Assembly (NCBI GenBank): GCA_017545045.1
Contig: JAFYDA010000096.1
Span: forward strand, 1-47,639
Direction: 5' to 3'
Length of the DNA stretch: 47,639 nt
Source of the DNA: Prevotella sp.
GTDB taxonomy: Bacteria > Bacteroidota > Bacteroidia > Bacteroidales > Bacteroidaceae
The notes beneath the pieces were generated by a model, which searched no databases, had not been told where the DNA came from, and saw only the letters and a list, made by a program, of their open reading frames with translations. How positions within the stretch are numbered: position 1 is the first letter of the stretch; every line of letters starts with the position of its first letter. Of this stretch, positions 1 to 6,851 are shown piece after piece. A program made the position numbers and the translations under genes.

Positions 1-96
<96 letters not shown>

Positions 97-105
97 TTTC
101 AGGAG

Positions 106-137
106 AAGCCCTGTTATCAGCAACGATAGCAGGGCTT
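106..137 (+). terminator. Terminator of the rRNA operon
   Basis: A 13-base stem (AAGCCCTGTTATC, six-base loop, GATAGCAGGGCTT, one G-U pair) directly follows the 5S rRNA and ends in a short T-rich run. This is the expected place for an intrinsic terminator. Confidence 0.8.
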
Positions 138-388
138 TGTTGTGTCAAGACAGGCACATCCTCCTTTCTTTATGTGTCATATTTCAGCAACAGATAACGT
201 TTTCATTCTGTCCATATGATATTGGCATTAGGGTATATTGCCTTCACCTCGTCATAGGCATGCTTTACGTGATAGTCGTAAATGCAGTCAAAGATTGACA
301 AAACTCAATAGAAAGGTTAAATCACCTTTGAAAAACATGAAAAATATACTTTTTCTGGCAAATAGAACTGAATTTCAGAAAAAAATAT
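138..388. other. Spacer between rRNA and methyltransferase; possible gene-tail remnant
   Basis: No full gene is visible. On the minus strand, about 303 down to 203, an open stretch of 33 codons ends in a TGA and reads like a protein tail (DYHVKHAYDEVKAIYPNAN). It has no visible start and I do not recognise it; it may be a remnant or chance. Confidence 0.25.
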
Positions 389-396
389 TACCTTTG
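389..396 (+). promoter_or_regulatory. -7 promoter element for the methyltransferase gene
   Basis: TAccTTTG matches the Bacteroidetes -7 consensus TAnnTTTG. No clean TTTG was seen 19-21 bases upstream. The gene starts about 94 bases downstream, which implies a long leader. Confidence 0.5.
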
Positions 397-489
397 CGGC
401 AATGCCGCGTGTTCAAATAAAGCAAGCCGGACAAATACAGAATAAGTAATTTCGCAATATAATGTAAATAATCAAACATATTAACTCTT

Positions 490-1408
490 ATGAACAGAAG
501 ATACAGCGTCTATCAACTGCACGCAAAAATAGACCAGATGGCGCGCTTTCTCAATCTCGACAAGTACATAGAAGGTGAGAAAAACTCGCTGCAGGAGATT
601 CAGTCTTATTTCAAGGTCAACAAATGGGCCTACAGGCATTTCCACTCTCAGGGACGGTTTCATGCACTTTCGTGTCTCCCGCAATGGTGCTTTCTCCGAT
701 GAAGACGTGTACTATCAGCCAGATACTGTTGCCGGCTATATCAAGGACGGTGACAACGTACTTGAACTAGGGTTTGGAAATGGCTCTAACTTGCTTTATC
801 TGGCCCATTGTTTTCCAGGCGCACACTTCACTGGCAAGGACCTGCAGTTGTTGGAGCGTGACGACGTTCCGTCGAACGTGACCACCTTACAGGGCGACTA
901 CAGCGACCTGTCGCAGATTGCTGACAACAGCATGGATGTGGCCTTTGCATTTGAAACTGTAGTCCACAATACTGACAAGGAGAAAATCTACCGCGAAGTC
1001 TTTCGCGTACTGAAGCCAGGAGGCGTGATGATTGTCTATGACTATGCCCTTAGTGCAGCCTACAATACCTTCGACGCTCATACGCAGAAGGCCATTGCCC
1101 TTATTTCAAAAGGCTGTGCGTCAGCCATGATAGAGTCGCTTGACGAACTGAACAGTCATTATACCAATAGCGGTTTGACAATTGAGCGCACGACCGACGT
1201 CAGCGACGAGACACTGCCCGACCTGCGCCGGCTGGAGCGCAAGGCGGCAAAAATTATGAACCGCCCAACGTTGGCAAAACTGATGTTTGCATTATTGCCC
1301 GAACAGTTTGTGACGAACATCATTGTAGGCTATCTGGGCTACGACTCGTGCAAGTCGGGCGTTATCACCTATCAGGAGTGGCTGCTCAGGAAGCCCAAGC
1401 AAGCATAA
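490..1408 (+). pseudogene. Class I SAM-dependent methyltransferase, split by a +1 frameshift
   Basis: The protein starts MNRRYSVYQLHAK at 490, but the frame is lost near 651-653. Removing one G from the GGG run there joins it smoothly (HFHSQ then DGFMHFRVS) to a frame that stays open to 1408. The second part carries the SAM-binding loop VLELGFGNGSN and the later VLKPGG motif of class I methyltransferases; the substrate is unknown. An ATG at 575 lies in the second frame, but the residues it adds before DGFMHF do not look native. Without the extra base the product would be about 305 residues. The gene stands alone between the rRNA operon and nrdD. Both halves look conserved, so this is either a very recent mutation, a homopolymer sequencing error, or a phase-variable gene; I cannot tell which. 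Confidence 0.75.
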
Positions 1409-1487
1409 GAATGCGAGGAACGGAGTAGCGGCAATCATTGAAACGACAAAGATTGTTTGACTCCTTCTAACTGCCGATATGTAAACA

Positions 1488-1566
1488 GAAAAAGAGGGTG
1501 TGCCAATTTTGACACATCCTCTTTCGTGTGTTTTACATATTCTTAGTTTTTGGCTTTTAGATTGGT
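1488..1566 (-). ncRNA. Candidate small RNA, about 75-80 nt
   Basis: On the minus strand a well-formed promoter (1571-1602) is followed within about 40 bases by a strong hairpin (1524 to 1491) ending in a T run. The span between holds no credible reading frame. This describes a short transcript of 75-80 nt antisense to nothing annotated, lying 3' of the methyltransferase gene. Inferred from promoter plus terminator only. Confidence 0.4.
1491..1524. terminator. Bidirectional terminator
   Basis: Twelve-base stem AAAGAGGGTGTG / CACATCCTCTTT with one wobble pair and a ten-base loop. The T run is five bases on the minus strand and three on the plus strand, so it suits the minus-strand transcript better but could also end the methyltransferase mRNA. 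Confidence 0.7.
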
Positions 1567-1570
1567 GATG

Positions 1571-1602
1571 CAAATATACAATAATATTTTGTATTCACCA
1601 AA
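1571..1602 (-). promoter_or_regulatory. Minus-strand promoter (TTTG-N20-TATATTTG)
   Basis: Read on the minus strand, TTTG (1602-1599), 20 bases, then TATATTTG (1578-1571): an exact match in both boxes and spacing to the Bacteroidetes promoter. It points away from nrdD and toward the hairpin at 1491-1524. Confidence 0.55.
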
Positions 1603-1751
1603 TATTTTTTTACAAATCTTTGCTTTTCTTAGTCAGCGATTTTTCTCAAGTGAGTTCTGAAAGCCTTGATATTTGTATTGAATGATGCTGTAGAGGCATT
1701 AGTAAGCCTGTCTCGCAAGAAATTTTTACGATGTTTTTTTTTGTTAAAGTG

Positions 1752-1782
1752 TTGCGACATTGAATAATTCTTTGTATCTTTG
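1752..1782 (+). promoter_or_regulatory. nrdD promoter
   Basis: TTG at 1752-1754, then TAtcTTTG at 1775-1782 about 19-20 bases later. It predicts a start of transcription near 1788 and a leader of about 110 bases before nrdD. Confidence 0.7.
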
Positions 1783-1790
1783 CAGTCGAA

Positions 1791-1855
1791 AAGTTTTCCA
1801 AAACGGAAAACTTTTTTGAGCGAAAGCGTGAAATAGTTTTCCAAAACGGAAGACT
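1791..1855 (+). promoter_or_regulatory. Two tandem palindromes in the nrdD leader
   Basis: AAGTTTTCC-AAAAC-GGAAAACTT (1791-1813) and AGTTTTCC-AAAAC-GGAAGACT (1835-1855) are near-identical inverted repeats whose centres are 43 bases apart, about four helical turns. They lie just downstream of the predicted transcription start. They do not resemble the known NrdR box. They could be operator sites for an unidentified repressor or two mRNA hairpins. Confidence 0.5.
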
Positions 1856-1898
1856 TCATGGAAGAAAGAATGTGTGTAGAATAACAAAAAATAAAATT

Positions 1899-4004
1899 AT
1901 GATGGAGATAAAGAACTTTACTATTACCAAGCGTGACGGTACAAAAGACCGTTTTTCTTTGGACAAAATTATGAATGCCATCGTCAAGGCATTTGAGAGC
2001 GTTCACGAACCTACTGACCTTGGGACTATCTCAAAGATTATCAGTCATTTAGATATGCGCGATGATATCAAGGTAGAGGAAATCCAGAATCAAGTAGAGG
2101 AGGCGCTGATGCGTGAAGGCTTTTATAGGGTCGCCAAGTCATTTATTCTCTATCGTCAAGAACATTCCGAGGATCGTGAAACGCTGGAAAAGATGCTGTT
2201 CCTTTCTGAGTACATGGAGTCCATGAATGCTGCCACTGGTTCAAAATATGATGCCAATGCCAATGTTGAGCACAAAAATATTGCAACGCTGATCGGCGAG
2301 TTGCCCAAATCGAACTTTATTCGCCTGAATCGTCGTCTGCTGACAGACCGCATAAAGAAAATGTATGATAAGCAACTCGCTGATGAATATATTGACAAAC
2401 TAACTCACCATTTTATATATAAGAATGACGAGACGAGTCTGGCGAACTACTGTGCTTCCATCACGATGTACCCCTGGCTTATCGGCGGCACGACTTCTAT
2501 TGGTGGTAATTCCACGGCTCCGACGAACCTGAAGTCATTCTGTGGTGGTTTCGTCAACATGGTCTTTATGGTCAGTTCGATGCTGAGTGGTGCATGTGCC
2601 ACGCCAGAGTTCTTAATGTATATGAACTATTTCATCGGCAAAGAATATGGTTTGGACTATTGGAAGCGTACTGATGATCAGGCCGACCTGAGTTTAAAGA
2701 AACGTACCATAGATAAGATTATTACCGATTATTTTGAGCAGATTGTCTATACACTGAATCAGCCGACGGGTGCACGCAACTATCAGGCCGTATTCTGGAA
2801 CATAGCCTATTACGATCGCTATTATTTCGAGAGCATTTTTGGCGATTTCTATTTCCCCGACGGTTCAAAGCCGGATTGGGAAGGATTGTCGTGGCTTCAG
2901 AAGCGCTTCATGAAATGGTTCAACCATGAGCGCACGAAGACATTGCTGACATTTCCCGTAGAAACCATGGCATTGCTCGTCGATGAGAATGGCGATTGTA
3001 AGGATCCTGAGTGGGGCGACTTTACTGCAGAGATGTATTCAGAGGGACACTCTTTCTTCACTTACATGAGCGATAATGCAGACTCGCTGAGTTCATGCTG
3101 CCGTCTGCGCAATGAGATTACGGATAATGGCTTCAGCTATACCTTGGGCGCCGGCGGTGTTTCGACGGGTTCTAAGAGTGTGCTCACCATCAATCTGAAC
3201 CGTTGCGTCCAGTATGCCGTAAACCATAAGATAGACTATTTGGACTATTTGAGTGGTATTATCGACCTGTGTCACAAGGTTCAGTTGGCTTATAACGAGA
3301 ATCTGAAAGAACTGCAGGCGCATGGTATGTTGCCGCTGTTCGATGCTGGCTACATTAATATAAGTCGTCAATATTTGACCATCGGCATCAACGGTCTGGT
3401 GGAGGCCGCTGAGTTTATGGGTCTGAAGATTACTCCTAACGACGACTATCTGCACTTTGTACAGGGCATCCTTGGCCTGATAGAGAAGTACAACAAGAAG
3501 TACCGCACAAAGGAAGTGATGTTCAACTGCGAGATGATTCCTGCTGAGAATGTCGGCGTGAAGCACGCCAAGTGGGATCGTGAGGACGGTTATTTCGTGC
3601 CGCGTGACTGCTACAACAGCTATTTCTATGTCGTGGAGGACGATTCGCTGTCGGTTATAGACAAGTTCAAACTGCATGGCGCTCCCTACATTGAGCATTT
3701 GACGGGTGGTTCGGCCTTGCACATGAATTTGGATGAGCATCTGTCGAAGCAGCAGTACCAGCAGCTGCTGAAGGTGGCAGCCAAGGAAGGCTGTAACTAC
3801 TTTACGTTCAACATTCCCAACACCATCTGCAACGAATGTGGCACCATTGACAAGCGCTACCTGAAGGAGTGTCCTCACTGCCATTCGAAGAATGTGGACT
3901 ACATGACCCGCATTATCGGCTACTTGAAGCGTGTCAGCAATTTCTCGCAGGCTCGTCAGGAAGAGGCATCTCGTCGTTATTATGCCCATGCAGAGCAAAA
4001 GTGA
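1899..4004 (+). CDS. nrdD: Anaerobic ribonucleoside-triphosphate reductase, large subunit
   Basis: Oxygen-sensitive class III enzyme that reduces ribonucleoside triphosphates to deoxyribonucleotides. About 701 residues, close to the ~710 of E. coli NrdD. The N-terminal ~95 residues form an ATP-cone allosteric domain (KRDGTKDRFSLDKIMNAIV). The catalytic region follows. Near the C terminus is a zinc site (CNECG...CPHC) and then the glycyl-radical loop RIIGYLKR, with the radical Gly about residue 674. I chose the ATG at 1899 (MMEIKNFTI); the in-frame ATG at 1872 adds nine residues unlike the family and lies in the leader. It is followed 41 bases later by its activase nrdG, and then by map. The twin palindromes upstream suggest dedicated control. 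Presence fits a strict anaerobe. Confidence 0.97.
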   Translation: MMEIKNFTITKRDGTKDRFSLDKIMNAIVKAFESVHEPTDLGTISKIISHLDMRDDIKVEEIQNQVEEALMREGFYRVAKSFILYRQEHSEDRETLEKMLFLSEYMESMNAATGSKYDANANVEHKNIATLIGELPKSNFIRLNRRLLTDRIKKMYDKQLADEYIDKLTHHFIYKNDETSLANYCASITMYPWLIGGTTSIGGNSTAPTNLKSFCGGFVNMVFMVSSMLSGACATPEFLMYMNYFIGKEYGLDYWKRTDDQADLSLKKRTIDKIITDYFEQIVYTLNQPTGARNYQAVFWNIAYYDRYYFESIFGDFYFPDGSKPDWEGLSWLQKRFMKWFNHERTKTLLTFPVETMALLVDENGDCKDPEWGDFTAEMYSEGHSFFTYMSDNADSLSSCCRLRNEITDNGFSYTLGAGGVSTGSKSVLTINLNRCVQYAVNHKIDYLDYLSGIIDLCHKVQLAYNENLKELQAHGMLPLFDAGYINISRQYLTIGINGLVEAAEFMGLKITPNDDYLHFVQGILGLIEKYNKKYRTKEVMFNCEMIPAENVGVKHAKWDREDGYFVPRDCYNSYFYVVEDDSLSVIDKFKLHGAPYIEHLTGGSALHMNLDEHLSKQQYQQLLKVAAKEGCNYFTFNIPNTICNECGTIDKRYLKECPHCHSKNVDYMTRIIGYLKRVSNFSQARQEEASRRYYAHAEQK

Positions 4005-4045
4005 AAAGTGAATAGTTAAAATGAACGATTTGCTGCCGCACTAAA

Positions 4046-4531
4046 ATGCTGAAGTATGTTAATACAGGAGTAGTCTTTCAGGAGATACCTGATGAGGTGA
4101 CATTGGCCATCAACATAGCTAACTGCCCTTGCCGCTGTCCGGGCTGCCATAGCCCCTATCTGTGGGACGACATCGGTATCCCCTTGGATGCGACTGCCAT
4201 TGATGAGTTTGTACACCGTTTTTCTTCCGACATTACATGTATTGCCTTGATGGGCGGTGATGCTGATCCCATGGGCGTCGATTTGCTGGCTCAGTATATC
4301 CACGAAGAGTATCCACTACTGAAGGTAGCTTGGTACAGCGGTCGTCTGCGTGTACCTCCGCAGGTAACGAAGACGGATTTCGACTATATAAAGATAGGTC
4401 CTTATATCCGCCATTTGGGTCCGTTGAACTTGCCTACCACCAATCAGCGTATGTACCGAAAATGCATTGACGGTACGTTTGAAGATATCACCTACCGTTT
4501 CTGGAAGAATGAAAAGTTAGCTTCAATGTAA
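4046..4531 (+). CDS. nrdG: Anaerobic ribonucleotide reductase activating protein (radical SAM)
   Basis: 161 residues. It generates the glycyl radical on NrdD using S-adenosylmethionine and a [4Fe-4S] cluster. The cluster-binding CxxxCxxC motif is plain in CPCRCPGC (about residues 27-34), followed by the SAM-contact region ALMGGDADP. The gene starts 41 bases after nrdD and is surely in the same operon. The short spacer contains the AGTGAAAAGTGAATAG type of low-complexity sequence common between genes in this group. Length is typical for the family. Confidence 0.95.
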   Translation: MLKYVNTGVVFQEIPDEVTLAINIANCPCRCPGCHSPYLWDDIGIPLDATAIDEFVHRFSSDITCIALMGGDADPMGVDLLAQYIHEEYPLLKVAWYSGRLRVPPQVTKTDFDYIKIGPYIRHLGPLNLPTTNQRMYRKCIDGTFEDITYRFWKNEKLASM

Positions 4532-4549
4532 CCAAACACTCTTACCAAG

Positions 4550-5425
4550 ATGAAGAAGAAAAGAAGATGGCATTGTCTGGCGGGTCAGGAACCGACAGAA
4601 CTGGATCGTCAGATTATGTACTGGGAGAATAAAGGAAAGCTTGTTCCCACCCGTGAGCTTATCAAGACCCCCGAGCAGATTGAAGGCATCCGCCGTGCCG
4701 GTGTCGTGAACACCGGTGTGCTCGACGAGGTGGCAAAGCATATAAAGGCAGGCATGTCGACACTTGAGATAGACCAGATTTGCCGTCGCTATTGCGAAGA
4801 ACATCATGCTACGCCAGCCTGTTTGAACTACGGTGGCGACGATGAAACGCCTCCGTTTCCCATGTCGGTGTGTACCAGCATTAATGAAGTGGTGTGTCAC
4901 GGTGTGCCAAAGGAAGAGGATATCTTAGAGGAAGGCGACATCATCAATGTCGACTTCACGACAATTGTCGACGGCTACTATGCTGATGCTTCGCGCATGT
5001 TCATCATTGGTAAGACCACTCCGGAGAAGGAGCAACTGGTGCGCGTGGCCAAGGAGTGTCTGGAGTTAGGCATGGAGGCCGCTAAGCCTTTCGGTTTTGT
5101 CGGCGATATCGGTCATGCCATCGAGAAGCACTGCAAGAAGTATGGCTATGGTATCGTTCGCGACCTGGCCGGCCACGGTGTGGGCAACGCCTTTCACGAA
5201 GAGCCCGATGTTGATCACTACGGTCACCGCGGCACAGGCATGCTTTTAGTGCCTGGCATGGTTTTTACTATTGAGCCGATGATCAACATGGGCACATGGA
5301 AGGTATTCATCGATGCCAACGATCCATACGGCTGGGAGGTCGTCACCGAGGACGAGAAGCCCAGCGCTCAGTGGGAGCACACGCTGCTGATGACCGACCA
5401 CGGTGTCGAAGTGCTGACCTATTGA
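4550..5425 (+). CDS. map: Type I methionine aminopeptidase, N-terminally extended
   Basis: Removes the initiator methionine from new proteins in the cytoplasm. 291 residues. All five metal ligands can be placed by comparison with E. coli: D135, D146 (spacing 11, NVDFT...YADAS), H209 (GHGVG), E242 (TIEPM) and E276 (WEHT). The substrate-facing His is H117 (VCHGVP). The first ~35 residues (MKKKRRWHC..., up to the conserved core at TPEQIEGIRRAG) are an extension absent from the short E. coli form and normal for longer bacterial versions. It lies 18 bases after nrdG with no promoter visible between, so it is probably transcribed with nrdDG. Its stop overlaps by 7 bases the stop of the convergent phosphatase gene. 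Confidence 0.96.
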   Translation: MKKKRRWHCLAGQEPTELDRQIMYWENKGKLVPTRELIKTPEQIEGIRRAGVVNTGVLDEVAKHIKAGMSTLEIDQICRRYCEEHHATPACLNYGGDDETPPFPMSVCTSINEVVCHGVPKEEDILEEGDIINVDFTTIVDGYYADASRMFIIGKTTPEKEQLVRVAKECLELGMEAAKPFGFVGDIGHAIEKHCKKYGYGIVRDLAGHGVGNAFHEEPDVDHYGHRGTGMLLVPGMVFTIEPMINMGTWKVFIDANDPYGWEVVTEDEKPSAQWEHTLLMTDHGVEVLTY

Positions 5426-6678
5426 ATGTCACACCTCTCTGTATAGATTTTCTTGAAATCCTCCCATTTGTAATAAGGATAGAGTTCTGAGGGTAGGGGC
5501 AGTGTTGCCTCGTGGCCGTTTAGAAGGCATTTCACGAGAACGCTCTGCCCTTTCTTCTTGCTGCGATAGAATATCAGTTGCAAGTTGGAGGCCTTGCCTG
5601 TTTGCCAGTTCTGGTAGCAGTTCTTCACTTCGTACGGGTCTTCAGGGTCTCGGTCGGCTCCGTTGATACCCATGAGCACGGTGAGCGGTCCCAGGCATGT
5701 GTCGTGACCGAAGCGGAGGTCGGCCAGCCGTTCACTCTGTCCGTTGATGACGTCATCGGCCTTCTTGATGATGTCGCGCAGAACGGGTATCATGTCGTAG
5801 CGTGGCCCGAACACCCATGCATACGATCCTAGATTTTCCCCTTCCCATCGTTTCGCTATTTCGTCATCGCTGATGATGCCAGCCATCATGCCGTCATGGC
5901 CGATGCTGGGCAGCGACGTGTAGAGGTTGATGAGGTTGCTGCCTATATGGTTCATGTTGCCTGGCAACCCTTCTGTGCTGGTAAAAACACGTCTGACGAC
6001 CGTTTCGCGCAGTGAGTCGGTGTAGATGAACTGTTGGCGGTTCTTTTCGAATCGCGGTGTCGACTTTGGGTAGCTGCGTCGCAGCGGGTTCTGGCGGTCG
6101 GTAGGCACTACGCCGTCGAGCGTCTTTCGTGCGGATTGCTCGCGTATCTCAATCTTGGGATTACATTGTGTCAGTTCCTCACAGAAGGATGCCATGCTGA
6201 GCACGCAGCGGCCTGTGAGCGAGGAGATGGCGAACACGTGACCTCCCTTTTTGAAAACATCGGTGAAATTGTTGTACATGGCACGTGCAATGCGTTGGTG
6301 CTGTTCCCATCCCAAATCACTCAGTTCACTTACGCCGGTGGCCAGTTCGTCCTTGGCCGCCATGAACTTAGTGCGGAATGCCTCGCCCTCGGCGGTCAGC
6401 CTGCCCAGAGTGTGTGCCTTGCTCAGCAGCGAGTCAAGTTCACGGTAGAGCATGTTGTTCCAATAGTAGCGCGATCCGTGTCGCCCGTAGTGACTGATGT
6501 AGAACGGTTTGTATCCGCTGGGTGTCTTGCTCAGCGGTGTCTCTTCGAAGCAGTATGGATAGTCTGTACCATAGGCTTTTCTCGGGTCGGCCTTCAGTTG
6601 TTCAAGAGCCGGAATGTCCTGTGCCCCTGTCGTAATGACAGCGAGGCACAAGACTAAAACGTTGATAAATCTTTTCAT
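5419..6678 (-). CDS. Secreted histidine acid phosphatase (phytase-like)
   Basis: 419 residues with a signal peptide (MKRFINVLVLCLAVITTGAQ) and no lipobox cysteine, so probably periplasmic or exported. The catalytic RHGxR motif is in SHYGRHGSRYY (about residues 63-73), and the acid/base HD pair is in RFGHDTCLGPL near the C-terminal third. This is the histidine-phosphatase clade that includes phytases, glucose-1-phosphatases and MINPP enzymes; the HD rather than HAE proton donor points to the classic acid phosphatase type rather than MINPP. The substrate cannot be read from sequence. It is the last gene of a minus-strand run behind the GH29-like enzyme and the small peptide gene, 20 bases after the latter, suggesting a shared mRNA. 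Confidence 0.88.
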   Translation of the reverse strand: MKRFINVLVLCLAVITTGAQDIPALEQLKADPRKAYGTDYPYCFEETPLSKTPSGYKPFYISHYGRHGSRYYWNNMLYRELDSLLSKAHTLGRLTAEGEAFRTKFMAAKDELATGVSELSDLGWEQHQRIARAMYNNFTDVFKKGGHVFAISSLTGRCVLSMASFCEELTQCNPKIEIREQSARKTLDGVVPTDRQNPLRRSYPKSTPRFEKNRQQFIYTDSLRETVVRRVFTSTEGLPGNMNHIGSNLINLYTSLPSIGHDGMMAGIISDDEIAKRWEGENLGSYAWVFGPRYDMIPVLRDIIKKADDVINGQSERLADLRFGHDTCLGPLTVLMGINGADRDPEDPYEVKNCYQNWQTGKASNLQLIFYRSKKKGQSVLVKCLLNGHEATLPLPSELYPYYKWEDFKKIYTERCDIQ

Positions 6679-6698
6679 ATCATTAATATCTCATAAGG

Positions 6699-6839
6699 CT
6701 ATTCAAAGTCTGTCAATACGAGCCTGTCGAGACATTCCTCATCCATTCCGGCAAACTCGTCTGTAAACACGGACAGCGCAATCATGTCCTCCACTTCCAT
6801 ATCTACGATTTCCAGTTGCGGTTTCAAATATTTTTTCAT
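6699..6839 (-). CDS. 46-residue acidic peptide, Bacteroidales MKKYxKP type
   Basis: A short gene between the GH29-like enzyme and the phosphatase, same strand. Product: starts MKKYLKPQLEIVDMEVED, then MIALSVFTDEFAG, and ends acidic (LTDFE). A perfect AAGGAGG lies 7-8 bases before its ATG, overlapping the stop codon of the upstream gene; strong Shine-Dalgarno sites are rare in Bacteroidetes, so this supports real, coupled translation. No signal peptide or known domain. From memory, small proteins beginning MKKYIKP occur widely in Bacteroidales without assigned function; some resemble leader-core precursor peptides. A function cannot be given. It may be a small regulator, a secreted peptide precursor, or a structural partner. 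Confidence 0.7.
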   Translation of the reverse strand: MKKYLKPQLEIVDMEVEDMIALSVFTDEFAGMDEECLDRLVLTDFE

Positions 6840-6851
6840 GTTGGCGCCTCC

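Noticed and set aside
1292..1573. 93-codon minus-strand frame near the methyltransferase 3' end
   Set aside because: It needs a TTG start at the promoter box, runs through a terminator hairpin and has no similarity to known proteins.
3093..3998. 301-codon minus-strand frame
   Set aside because: It lies wholly antisense to nrdD, has no family features, and arises from the codon bias of the real gene.
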